This document shows, one piece after another, positions 11,977 through 23,500 of a stretch of 64,000 bases of DNA (the stretch's first letter is position 1; each line of letters starts with the position of its first letter). This stretch comes from Capitella teleta. Lineage: Eukaryota > Annelida > Polychaeta > Capitellidae. The stretch lies in NCBI GenBank assembly GCA_000328365.1, contig KB293746.1, forward strand, positions 80,554 through 144,553. Direction: 5' to 3'. The translations under genes were made by a program, and so were the position numbers. The notes under the pieces are model-generated. The model was not told where the DNA came from and did not search any database. It was given only the letters and a program-made list of their open reading frames with translations.

Positions 11977-13029
11977 TTACATCACGTTCAAATGCTTGTT
12001 TAGGAAATCGGGATTGTTGGCAAATTTATTACAGATGTTGCTCACATTCTGCAGGTTGATCGGCTTTTGTGATGCAAGTAGATTTTCAGTTCCTTTGCTA
12101 TCGTGGTAAGGGGACATGTGACCAGTTTTAAGGGAACTAGCCAAATGCGAGAAATATGCTTTGACTTGTGCGTTGATCGGAGCCTTTCTCTCAGCATCAG
12201 TTTGCTTGTTGTAAAAATGCAGAAAATCTGTTTTGTAAATGTAAGAACACATGCTGTTCATCGGTGATCCCTTGGCTTGACGTATGGCTTTTGCAATTTT
12301 CAGCACTTTCTTGTTTTTTGGTGGTATTTTAGCCAGCGCATCGGTTTCTTTGTGAGTGAAGGATTTCCTCCACAGTGGTGTCTCACGAGCGTTGGGCATA
12401 TTCACCGCGTTAGGGTGCCGCTTTGATATTAACCAGTTGTCCCCCACCTTGACCATTGGTATTAAGTCCGCGTCAAATATAAGTCCTTTGTGGTCAGTAA
12501 CATGTATTGTAATGGCTGGTCCATGTGATGACACCCTAATCTTATGCGTTCCACTGCTCTCTGCATTGTAATAGTTGGCGAACTTCTGTACAGCGCCTAA
12601 GCATTTTGACCAAACTGCCGCAGCATTGAGGCAATTGTCCATTCGAAGTTGATCTGGAATGTTCTCATCCTTTCCTCTCTCTTCCAACTTCACATAACGG
12701 CTGTCATGTGGGTACTGTACACACTCCCAATGTGATTCGGATATCTTCAAGGGCATAAGAACGTCATATTCATCTTGCCTGATGATCTTCAAACCCTCAC
12801 CTGCACTTCCTCGCAAAATAGGTTTACCAAAAGCGAAATTCACTTCCAAATTTTTTTGTAGGTCGGATATGATGCCATTAAATATTGCATCATTCCTTTT
12901 CACTTCTGCCTCGTCGATTGCGACTTTCTTCCTATAGAAATTAGAAATCCTTTCTTCGAGATCATACGAGTCACCATGACCTGCCGAATCATTGTGCTGT
13001 CCGTTGAGATCGTCTGAAGCAGCAGCCAT
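11977..13029 (-). CDS. cGAS-like receptor (Mab-21 family nucleotidyltransferase), copy 2
   Basis: Encodes 350 residues from the ATG at 13029; the open frame runs a little further upstream only through a TTG. The fold signature matches the gene at 7960: G74-S75, then E87-Y-D89, then D188 in FDADL, and LWRKSF near 219-224, with YIYKTDFL in the C-terminal half. All three metal-binding acidic residues are intact. The first 25 residues form a polar extension that copy 1 lacks. The two proteins are clearly related but far from identical, so the duplication is old or the copies evolve fast. The ATG is directly preceded by TTTAATTGCAG, a possible splice acceptor at the same position as in copy 1. By family it would be a cytosolic sensor of foreign or misplaced nucleic acid; the ligand is unknown. 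Confidence 0.88.
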   Translation of the reverse strand: MAAASDDLNGQHNDSAGHGDSYDLEERISNFYRKKVAIDEAEVKRNDAIFNGIISDLQKNLEVNFAFGKPILRGSAGEGLKIIRQDEYDVLMPLKISESHWECVQYPHDSRYVKLEERGKDENIPDQLRMDNCLNAAAVWSKCLGAVQKFANYYNAESSGTHKIRVSSHGPAITIHVTDHKGLIFDADLIPMVKVGDNWLISKRHPNAVNMPNARETPLWRKSFTHKETDALAKIPPKNKKVLKIAKAIRQAKGSPMNSMCSYIYKTDFLHFYNKQTDAERKAPINAQVKAYFSHLASSLKTGHMSPYHDSKGTENLLASQKPINLQNVSNICNKFANNPDFLNKHLNVM

Positions 13030-13179
13030 CTGCAATTAAACCTGGTTGTTCAGTAGTGTTTCTATGCAGCATAGACATAGGGGCCTCCTGAACATCTAAG
13101 AATTAGCCCACAGCAAGTGAAATACATATGTCATGAGAATCGATGTTTTATCGACATTATGATTGCTATGGTCGTTACT

Positions 13180-13525
13180 CGGACGAGAACTCGCCAAAAC
13201 ATCACGCAGGTTCTGCATTGGCTGCCAATTACTCAAAGAATGAAGAAAAAAAAAAAAAAAAAAAAAAAAATGGACTGCCAACTTTCAAGTGTGTGCATGC
13301 CATGCCACCCAGTTATCTATGTGATCTACTACACAAGGCCACACTAAGGCGATCTCTCCGCTCATCCGAGCTTCACCATATATACTGAGCGTCCAGCGCC
13401 CCACTTGCTCAGTTCTGAACAGAGCATTTGAGATCTCCTCAATTATGGAACGCACTGCCAGACAGGGTGCGATCAGCGAAGTCGATATCTGTTTTCAACA
13501 AACAACACTTTTCTTTTTATTGAAT
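13180..13525 (+). mobile_element. LINE 3' fragment (CR1/L2-like reverse-transcriptase C-terminus)
   Basis: Reading frames here spell the block LHWLPITQR and, further on, PPSYLCDLLH, LRSS and LWNALPDRVR. These are typical of the extreme C-terminus of non-LTR retrotransposon polyproteins. The frame is interrupted and a run of 25 A sits in the middle at 13246-13270, so this is a dead remnant. The 5' part is absent. Confidence 0.75.
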
Positions 13526-14427
13526 ATTTTTCTTAACCTGATTTGATGATTTGATGACTTTATGTTCAGCGTTTAGACCACATATTAATGTTGTTTGTGA
13601 TTTTACGTTTTAATAAAATGCAATTTTATTACTTTATTATTACATGCGCATGAATTACTGTTCTCACTCAACATGATTGCACGACGGTGGTCTGAGATTG
13701 ACTCGTGTCCAGTCCGCCGTTGAGGCAACGCATTCTGCATGCATTTAATTACACCATGTGAATCGAAGAGGTACGTGTGAATAGCTATATTATTTAAGCT
13801 AATGTGGTTTCATCATTATATATTACAGTTTTATGAGATCAATAAATTCTCTATAACATCAGCCATCACCGTGAATTGCAGTTATGCGTTAATATCTCTC
13901 TGTCATTTAATATACTTTTTATTTTTATTTTTATTTTGTTTTTGTTTTTTTGGAATGCATCCGTCACTGGTTCAAAATAATCAGAGGTCCTGTTTATAAG
14001 TACGGATAGTGTTTTGTTATTGGATAATCATGCACTAGCGTGAATTGCAGGTTTGGTTTGCAATTATAGTTAAAACTCGAGTGCCTTACCCAAGAAAACA
14101 ATGTTGGTTGCTGGATTTACACAGATATCTAGAGGCTCTGGCGTTCCTCAAAGCTCACGCGACGATCTTATGATTTTGATTAACCAGTGACAATAAAATG
14201 ACTCGTGTATTAAAATAATAATATGATTTAACAAACCAACCTGATTGATACCTCAGCTAAAATAATGTTAACACACCAGAGATGTGAGCACATCAAGGAG
14301 AAAATGGGGATTCCCCACTTTCTCTGTTATTCTCCTGCCTCCCTCGTGGCGATGGCTGATTGGTGGAAATTGGGTCATCAAGGGTCAGATAAACATCTGA
14401 CAATATGCGAGTATATTCAGAGTGGAA
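13526..14427. other. Intergenic, AT-rich
   Basis: No supported feature. A T-rich low-complexity stretch lies at about 13915-13950. Confidence 0.45.
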
Positions 14428-14624
14428 CACCATAGACAGTAGTACACAGCGCCCGGCCTTGTTACGCAGTTGGGCAGCACTGCAGAGTCACTGAAGAATC
14501 ACAATTGTAATTCACAATCATAACGCCCGTGGCCTGATCGGGTCTCGAACCCGGGACCTCGACCCCCACGGTCGGCATAGGATTGCAGTCAGTCGGTTTA
14601 ACCCACTGAGCTATTCGGTTCCCC
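14428..14624 (-). mobile_element. SINE 5' half, minus strand
   Basis: The tRNA head and the first part of the body of the SINE family are present on the minus strand. The copy stops abruptly in the motif CTATGGTG. The missing half is of the kind seen at 15732-15868 in the other orientation. Confidence 0.85.
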
Positions 14625-15731
14625 TGTAATCATAACGTTCTCCATTGTAGTCAACCAACATGATTTACTAGTAATTCTCTGTAGAATGCATTACATTTCA
14701 CAGAATGAGTACTTGTCAAAAGGATATTATATTTTTTATAGAAAAAGGTATTATTTTAATTTTAAGATGATCAGATCAGTGTTTTTCTGTATTTTGGTTG
14801 AGAGAAACAGAGACAGAGAAAGATTGTTTTGCAAATGAGAGCCATGAGATTTATTCGATGATGGGATCAGAAAAAAAAATGAAGTGAGAGAAATAAATTG
14901 AAGATAGTAGGACAACAAGTAATCGAAGAAGATAAAATAGAAAAATGTAATGCATAAAAAAGGTGAGTGCAGTTAATGTTGAAATTTCTGCCGAGCAAAA
15001 TTCAGAGGTTTTGCACTTTTCAATTCAATTAAAAGAAATTTAGTGGCACCAGAATGATAAGGAGATATACATGATCAAATTAGAAAATTTACAGATAAAT
15101 TGACCAGAAAGGGAAGACCCCAAAATTAAAGAGTATAGGCCCTGACAGAATAATCAGGTGTTATAATTATAAATAATAATATTCAAATGATTTCCGCATT
15201 TTTGCAGTCTTTGAAGGGTAAAAAAAATATTCAGTCTGCACACAAATTGAACATGGGAGATTTCTGAAGTTACTCATCAAATAATTTCCATATGCATGGG
15301 ATGAAAAGGAGAGACATTCTACACAAGCCAAAAGATAAAGAAAATTTAAAATGCATACATTTTAATAGCCAAATCCGATTAAGTTGCTACACATGAAATA
15401 AATTATAGCGAATAAATTGTTAGAAGCAGTAAAAATGTGAAGGAGAAACATTGTATCAATCGGAATTGGTGGAAATTTAAATGAACGATTAATTATGAGC
15501 TATTAAATGGCAAATCACAAATTACTGGGGCAATATCTTAGTATTAGGATCAGTAATTGATTGTGATAAAATTGAAAGGCCCTAAAAATGATTTTTTTTT
15601 TTCAAATTGAACAGTAAACTCTCAAGAGCAAATTGTATGAATATGAACCCGTGATACAAGAAATCCCCATGAAAGAAAATTTATGTTTAAGCCTGACAGA
15701 CAAGAAAGAAAGGGAAAAAAAGATAAGTGTA
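14625..15731. other. AT-rich stretch between two SINE halves
   Basis: Purine- and A-rich sequence without exons. It may be the interior of a small inversion (see findings). Confidence 0.4.
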
Positions 15732-15868
15732 CTATGGTGGTATGCAGGATAAAGAACCCTTGGGATTTATCGATAAGAGTAGGGGGCCCGGTCCCGGGCC
15801 TTCTGTTCTGGCGCCCGTATCACCCGAACGGGTTGGGTGGAGCCGTAAAACCCCACCACTCACCCATA
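15732..15868 (+). mobile_element. SINE 3' half, plus strand
   Basis: Starts at CTATGGTGG in the middle of the SINE body and runs to the CACTCACCC end. The head is missing. No target-site duplication was found. Confidence 0.8.
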
Positions 15869-16404
15869 CCATTATTTTCACACTGCGATCTGTTTTTTAA
15901 GACTTTCTGGGAAATGCGCATTGCCATTGAAAGGCATCTTTAATTAACATGAAGTAGATAGACTGATCTGATAGATTGTTGTTTCAGGTATCAATGCGGT
16001 TATTGTGACATCACACACACAGCAGAAGAGGGTGGTTGCTGTTGCTAAGATTGAAGAGGTCAAGACCATGCATGGCAGGAAAGGGCTGCATCACAGGTCA
16101 CCCTGGATTTGGAGGACTGCACGGAGCTATCGATAGCCCTTTTCATGAAAACTATCGGTACATTGCGTATATCGTCAGCCCAATTTAATTCAAAATTATA
16201 GGGTTAATAAATTGATAGGATTAATAACTTATTACAAACCGTTTAAACTGACCGATTCTCTCTAAATCCATGAAAACAGAGGAAAGTGTAGGCCCATTAG
16301 ATTTATAGTCTGATTAGAGCAATGCATGGAGTTTCTTGATTCAAATCATATTTGATTACTATATCACACAGAATTAGCAAATTGGGAGTGAATCAGTGAG
16401 TCAT
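15869..16404. other. Non-coding, no recognised feature
   Basis: No exon, RNA gene or shared repeat was seen. Confidence 0.4.
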
Positions 16405-16605
16405 TTGGGAGGTCATTGGAGCATTCGTTGATTGTTCATGTCAACCTCAGTGAAATCACTCGAGGGGCAACTGTTCCCTCATAGAGCGATCTTGACAACC
16501 AAATATATTCGGATCTTGAAGATCATTGATTCCCTTCCTCTTGATTCCATGTGTTTGGGTTATGACATCGACTATTTTATGTTGTCCTCTGGTCTCATGT
16601 AACAA
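16405..16605 (-). repeat. Repeat family R4, inverted copy
   Basis: Matches 6233-6440 in reverse orientation with scattered substitutions. Confidence 0.6.
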
Positions 16606-18875
16606 ATTGCATTCGCATTGGAGAGTTCATATTTTATGTGATTTGGGGATAGCGTGGATCAGGTTATCAGAGATCCAACGTTAGATGAAATTGCTCTCTG
16701 TTTTGGTCAATGATGCAATTTTGGTGGACTTGCGTAACTATTCCGGACGTGGATATCAGATGATACCAAATGACAAATGCTGCAACCGGTATTGCATCTC
16801 CACAGTGCATGAAAGTCCATCGCATGAGCTGTAATGTTTAATGTGCAGTCATATAAAGTCAAATACACGTTTTCGCTGACGTCTAATGGGTACACGGCGT
16901 ACATTTTCACAACTACTCAATAGTTCTACTCACTGAAGGTTGTTCTTCTTCCCTTTTATCTGTTTATCTGAACACCAGGAAGCCCCGCGGACAGGGCAGG
17001 CAACACTAACATACGACCTCACAGTTGCAGTGTTAATTAGGGTTCAAGAGTTCATTGGTCGAATAGAAGTTTAAATATGCTCACATAGTCTCAAGCACTA
17101 AATTTTTGTCACACGTACACGCTGTGCGAGTGATATGTATACAAACGATGAACGTCGTAATGGCAATAACTTATCGTATAAGCTGAATTGAGAACTTAAC
17201 CATTCGGAATCAGCAAACTGTGGAAGCTGACACTGCGCATGCGCATATTATTGTTTCAAGTTTCATTCGCTAGAGTCGCTGCGCTCGCCGCGAAATATTA
17301 GGCGCCTTTACTTCGCATAAAGATAATTTTGCTGCGCAAAATTTGTTATTTAGTTATCGCATGAAGCGAATACTGCAAACTTTCGTCTCTTTAAACGACA
17401 AGAAACGATGAATCCGCTCAGAAGGAATTCCATTGGTCAAGGTTCCACTGGTTTAAGCAGCAACATATGTTGCACACAAATACACTTCATCAGATGCTGG
17501 GCATATATTTCTACAACGGATTCATTGTCGCGCCTGAAATGATGGTAACACAATCCATCCAGCGAAACGCCTCCTTCGGAATGACTGAACTTATAATTAA
17601 AACCTTGGAATCTTGAAAGAGCAAAGAAGTTTGTGTCAAACCGACTGAGCTACTCAGTGCAATCCGTGCATGAGCGCATGTGAACAAAATTAAGACTTTC
17701 GTCGAGTTCTCTATCCATTTATCTAAATGTATTTGATCTGATGAAGCTTGACAGTTTATGGGGTGAATGTATGGAGGTAGCAATAAGAGAATAGAATGAC
17801 TATTTGCAAGCAGGGAACTTCCAGGGAAGTCATAAGAATACCACACAGTAGAAGATGTTCCCTCACCGGCAGCCGAGGGAATTTTCATATAACTTCGATC
17901 TCATTCAATGAGGTGCAGCAACGTCTTTTACCTGACCCCACTAATCCCAGAAAGCGATCAAAAGAGTGAACGGTTAACCTGCAAGGAGTTAATTAAACTG
18001 CAAGACTTGAGATCTCCATATAGCATTATTTAGAGTTAAAAGTACAGAATAATAGTAAGTATAATATGAATTGTGGTAAAGACAATATTAATAATAAAGC
18101 AATAATACGTTGGTGGGATTAAGGATCATTATGATAATCTGAGTGGAATATGTGTAAATTGCTCCAGGGTGCATTGCGTCACTGAGCTATATGTGCGTTC
18201 CGTGTAACATTGAAGCAATAATATATTAGTACTTGGGATAGAGGGTGTGTTTTGCACCATTTGCCGCACCGCTACTACAGTTGTGAGTGAATGACTGTTT
18301 ATCTCCTCTGTTTATAATAGTGTATTCTATGAAGTAATCCAGTAATAACAGTCATGCTACTTTATTGGTCCTTTCACAGACCCACTGCTAATGTGTTCAG
18401 TGAATGCTTATGTGAAGCAGTGAGCACTGACACGCGGCTGCATTGCCCCATAACACTTTCTCGAAACTCAGATTAGTAGTGGGAGGCAAGTTACGGGGAG
18501 ACATTAAGTGCATACTTAGGGTATCGCTCACCTTATTTTTTCTTGTTGGCTCGCGTGTTCTATGTCTAATCATTCAGCAGTAGCGTCTGCTATCTGCCGT
18601 TGCATATCACAATTAAATTAAAATCCAAGATTGAATACGTTAGTGGAGGTTCTGTCGTACATTATGGACTAATGGTTTGCCTGAAGTTTTGAATTTTGAC
18701 GCAGTATAGCTAGATTTTTGAATGCAGTGACATCAGTAATGTCTTCGGCTTCGGTGCAATTCAGGCAAGTTTAAGAAATTTTAATTTTGATACCTGCGAC
18801 CGATACATGACACTAACAAATGATAGGTCATCCCTTAGCTTTAACCTGGATTTACTAGAATACTGGATGCAACTG
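16606..18875. other. Intergenic, mostly featureless
   Basis: The only distinct element is a perfect TGCGCATGCGCA palindrome at 17234-17245, which matches the NRF1 consensus. An open frame of 125 codons on the minus strand at 17511-17888 has no recognisable domain. Confidence 0.4.
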
Positions 18876-19544
18876 TACAGAGTGGACCAAAGGTAGTCTA
18901 TCTACTCCATGTTAAAGATATCAATGTTTTTCAATGGTGCTACGCATTTCTAAGAAAGTGTTATAAAACAGATCGCAGTGTAAATATCACCCAAAAATAA
19001 GAGAAATACATAATTGGTGTGGTTAGTCTAGCATGTTATGCTGCTATTCCTATCATTTCTATTCCAATTTCATTAACATTTATGCTGATTTATCTCAATT
19101 AACAGACTATGCGCTCATCATTCCGAGATATTCAACTTTTGGCGGCAAACAGGGCTCTGGACCATGGATAAGCTTCATTGAACACATAATGAAGGCAACG
19201 CTCTCGTACTATTGTTTTTTTTTTTTTTTTTTTTTTTTGTTGGTGCTATAATATATTGTTGTGACAGTGGCATTAATGTTTTATCTAGAGTTTGTATCGC
19301 AGCGCCATGCAAGAGATGACATTCATTATGCTCATTCAGGGGTTCATCTGATTTTGCTCTATTCGCAATCACACACCACTCGCATTTAAATACCTTTTAC
19401 TTTATTTTTTTTGCATAAATTGGCGCAGAAGAACATATTCAATCCATACCTAGTAGTTATTTTTGTAAAAATTGATACATTTGAGCAAATTCTAGATTTC
19501 ATGTTTTTAACATGGAGTAGACACTACCTTTGCCACACTTTGTA
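18876..19544. mobile_element. Mariner-type MITE, TA target site, about 40-bp inverted ends
   Basis: Element 18878-19542 flanked by TA on both sides. The left end reads CAGAGTGGACCAAAGGTAGT and the right end is its imperfect reverse complement for about 40 bp. A second copy lies at 28019-28642. TA duplication and CAG-starting ends point to the Tc1/mariner superfamily. No transposase is encoded, so it is non-autonomous. A 24-base T run lies inside at 19215-19238. Confidence 0.85.
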
Positions 19545-21058
19545 TAAGTGCAGAGATTCAAGGATTCAACAAATGTACATCGTATAATATAATGCAGCTA
19601 TGTTCATCCATACAAAACTATGTTCTCTTTTTGGAGTTTCCGCTCAGTCAGCCTTTTCGAATTCCTTCTAACGATTCACGGAAATGATTATTATAATTGC
19701 AGCGATTAAATGCTCTTCTTTTGGCTTCCCAGGAATTGGACGCTCAGATGGGTTTCATGAATGCAAATAATGCTGCAGCTGTATTGCCCAAGCACTAGAA
19801 CCGCACAAGAAAATAAGTTTATTTCAGTTGCACTATGGTTGTGACCCAGATATGCATGGGATCACCTCCCATTTTTGCATGTCCCAAAAGCAAAAAACTT
19901 TAATCATGTACCATCTGCATTGAATAATTATATTTTCTGGTGTTGCTACGGAGAGCAATTAGTATTTTTGCAATCGTTTCATCTTCAGAAAGGTCGAATG
20001 GTACGATGGCTGACGAATGACGATTGAGAGACAGGTGTACTATCACTTGCAGTAAATATATAATAGAGTTTGAAAATTAATTTGATCTAACATTTTAACA
20101 AGACTTGCATTTAATGATGATTATTCAAGTGGGTATTTTTAGTTTTTCAGATGTTATTTTTTTTAATGTGTAGTTAACTGTATGTAAACAATATACGGAA
20201 CCGTAAAAGTTGATGAGAAAAGTCCCGAACGAGACAAAACAGCTTTCATCATCGGATTGATTTCCCGTCGGAGGCCTCGTTGGTGGATTTAACGATCGCT
20301 GAACAATGCGATCATTTCGCTGATTTGGTCTCATGACGTCGATAAAAATGCGGAGAAAACATGGCTGATTCACTAATTCGTGTGATTCCTAGCCTTTCAT
20401 CGGTCAAGTGCTATGCACATAAATTGATAGTGTTTCATATTTATTGAAATAACTGGTAGTGCGCTGAGTGGCAGTGGCATCCCTGTAAGAGATGAAACTA
20501 AAACAAGACACGTAGCTAAATGTACAGATTCATAATCATGAAATGACATGGACAGATGCTTATACTTGCAAGATTAAAATAATCGGATTGTCCATTCAGA
20601 ACTCCATGGGAGAAGAAGGGTGGATTCATCCGAATCCAGATGCTATGATAAAACTACTGACGTCTCGGACGGAGATATTCATTGAAAATAAAGAGAGCAA
20701 AACACAAGCTAACAACGATCAAACCGGTTCCATTTGGTGTGGTTCAATTAAAATGCTATGTTTCTTTTGATTTTTCTGCAATTGCTATTACATGCAAGAA
20801 TATTGTCCTCGAAACATCAAGCACAGGAAATCAACTCTACCAATCCAATGGAGAGGAGAGCACAATCATCAGTTTGTAACATCTCATGAGTTTACTTGGC
20901 CTGAATCGTCTTCTCCTGGCACAGTATTAAGAAAGTTTTCAACTTAGCTAATAATTATACATAATAATTATAAATTTATTTTATAAGGCGTAAAATCCAT
21001 TATAACATGCTCTAAACGCCAATACACACGTAAGAATGTGCATTAAAAATACGAGTTT
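19545..21058. other. Intergenic, AT-rich
   Basis: No supported feature on either strand. Confidence 0.4.
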
Positions 21059-21160
21059 TCAAACGGGATTTAAGAGCAAAAGTTTAAAAGCAATTCGCGA
21101 TCGTATCGGTAGCCAATGAAGCAAATAGAGATCTGATAGCTCGGGGCTGAACATAGATGT
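21059..21160 (-). mobile_element. LINE fragment (LHWLP motif)
   Basis: The minus-strand frame contains LSDLYLLHWLPIRSRIAFK, the characteristic block near the end of many non-LTR retrotransposon reverse transcriptases, and is followed at once by a stop. It is only a short relic; its true left limit is unclear. Confidence 0.6.
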
Positions 21161-21505
21161 TACTAACGGACCTTCCATCGTGTCGTTTGTTCTTTTGAAG
21201 GTCATGTAATGAAATGCAGCAGAAAATCCCTTTGAAATGAGCTTCTTCGGCAGAAGGGAACTAATATAAGAAACCTGCAAAATACCTGAAACACAAGGTT
21301 ATGATTATGAAAGTAGCTGTGGCCAATATAATATGTAGCCGACCAGCGCCTTCGGTTGCAATATTACTATGATTAAGTAAACCCAATAGAAGATAAAGGC
21401 AATTTTTGTGAAAGGTCGGGGATATCATCGCCATTTTCTTAATAAAAGAAAATGCACATCGATACATAGTTGTGACGCTGTATGAATCTTTTAATAATTG
21501 GAGAG
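21161..21505. other. Non-coding flank of LINE and SINE fragments
   Basis: The minus-strand frame that ends in the LINE block extends to about 21280 but shows no further recognisable motif. Confidence 0.35.
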
Positions 21506-21680
21506 GGGCACTGAATAGCTCAGTGGCTTAAACCGGCTGGCTGCAATCCTATGCCGACCGTGGGGGTCGAGGTCCCGGGTTCGAGACCCGATCAGGCCAC
21601 GGGCATTATGATTGTGAATAACAATTGCGATTCTTCCGTGACTGCAGTGCTGCCCAACTGCGTAACAAGGCCGGGCAAGG
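21506..21680 (+). mobile_element. SINE 5' part, 3'-truncated
   Basis: The tRNA head with box A and box B and the first part of the body, up to the CAAGGCCGGG block. The rest is lost and an R1 fragment follows about 40 bp later. Confidence 0.85.
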
Positions 21681-21719
21681 TCGGGATCTTTACCATAACA
21701 AATTATGAAGTGTAACCTT

Positions 21720-21965
21720 GAAGTAAGGCCAAGTGGTCAGTGTTCCGTGACGTAAATCAGCACGCGTGATTTCATTGTGGGCTATGAAAGCCAGTTCAAT
21801 GTCAACATGACTAATTCCCCAGCAGCTCTGCTTCACTGAGCTGTGTAATGTTATGATTATTCGCTCCTCGACTCTTAAAGGTCAATGCCCACCTTCAAAT
21901 GATGCTCTATGCGTTTAGATAGACCAATGGTTTGGCTGAAATTTAATTGATCATTAGAAATTTAA
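21720..21965 (-). repeat. Partial R1 copy
   Basis: Corresponds to the first part of the R1 copy at 484-720, reversed. Shared blocks include AATCAGCACGCGTGATTTCA and the end block GGCTGAAATTTA. Moderately diverged. Confidence 0.65.
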
Positions 21966-23270
21966 TATGACTATTAAATACTAATTCTCGGCATTTGAAT
22001 GATACCAATTGGAAGTAACTTATTCACATAAGTACGTATGAAAAATGTCATCTTTGGGGCATTAGGGTATATATTTTTTTTCGTCGCCATCATTCGTTTC
22101 ATAACTAGTTTTGATGCAGATGATAGCTGATGTGCTGAGATTATTAGGTACTATTTGATGTCAAGAGAGCCGCCATTGGACTTCGATTCTACTAGCTGTT
22201 CCAAGTAATGCGTGTCTGTGGAAATGTATTGAATACTGGATGCAATGATTTAGGGTACCTCAAATTTTTAACCTGGATTGTTAAGTTGCAGAGCTTGTGC
22301 GAAAATTGGTTATAAGGTATCTTAACCATCTCATAAAAAGTGGGACACATATTGGCTGATGTCAGAATGGAAAAACAGATGTGACTGAGCTAACCCTATA
22401 ATTGGTAGAAGCGCACAATTCATATGTTTAGTGGATGCATAGCTATGCTAGCTTTATGACCCAAAGTGCGCCAAATCATGAACTATGATATTATGAACAA
22501 TTCCATATTCAAGCACATACTATTGGAAGAGCTCACAAAAAATTCTGATTATAATTTCCCCTCAGTTGATGACCTCGACTTTATCTTCCAATTGTTCCAG
22601 CGGCGTTCCCTTTCGTCTATTTTCGCCGAGCATCAAAATAATACAACGTCTCGCACTTTCTTATATCTTTCCAGAATAACTCTTTGTTGCAATAACAAGG
22701 CTGAGAGACTTGATGAGACTTAATTATTATTTCCGTTTAAGATATAAATGTATATTTAATTTACATTTAATCTGGATGGCGATAGGAAGTCATATATAAA
22801 ATTACGTGATGCCAGATGTAAATTTGCGTGCTTCTTGCTAGACTAGTCTTTTGTTTTATATTCAAATAGAAAGAATATCACACAGAATACACTGTATAAG
22901 AACACTTAATTAGTGCATTAGGGCGCTATTGCAAAACAATCGCTTTGGAAGTTTTAGTACAAGAACATCAATCAATACGCGATTACGCAGTCTGGGCATT
23001 TTTATGGTTGGACAATAAACTGATTTGATTGCGATATTATTCTGCACATGAAGATACGACCTAAACGCTTGCGAGTCAGCTGCTAGTAATATTTTGGGTC
23101 AAGTGATGCATAATAATTGAGGTCAGGTAATGAATATTAAAATATACCCACGTGACAGTAAATATACTAAATATGCATAAGCGCGGGACAGAACCTATGC
23201 GGGAAAAAAATGTCGCTGCCGGTTCGCCTCAATGCAATGATGATTCGCCTTGGTTATATCTTGAAACTAT
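21966..23270. other. Upstream region of the TLR gene
   Basis: AT-rich, without exons. TATA-like motifs occur near 23255 and 23271, at plausible distances for a transcript starting near 23300. No specific binding site can be assigned. Confidence 0.35.
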
Positions 23271-23500
23271 TTATAAACCATGCAGCTGAGAAACTGTATC
23301 AAGGTGTTCCACATGTGCGCACAGTGTGACGCTACGCCAAATCATGACTGAGCAAACAATATATGTAGCTCATTTCAATGAATTTAACACAACTTCCCTG
23401 TTCACATTTAAAATATAATGCTGATAAAATTGTAAAAGCATAGTATAGATACTCGATTTTGAATAAATATCTCAAACATCTGAAGTATAAAACGGTCGCC

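Noticed and set aside
17511-17888. 125-codon open frame on the minus strand
   Set aside because: No domain, no splice or promoter context, composition like the flanks.
23459-23500. Upstream extension of the TLR frame
   Set aside because: It begins only at a TTG; the ATG at 23501 has an ideal context and starts a signal peptide.
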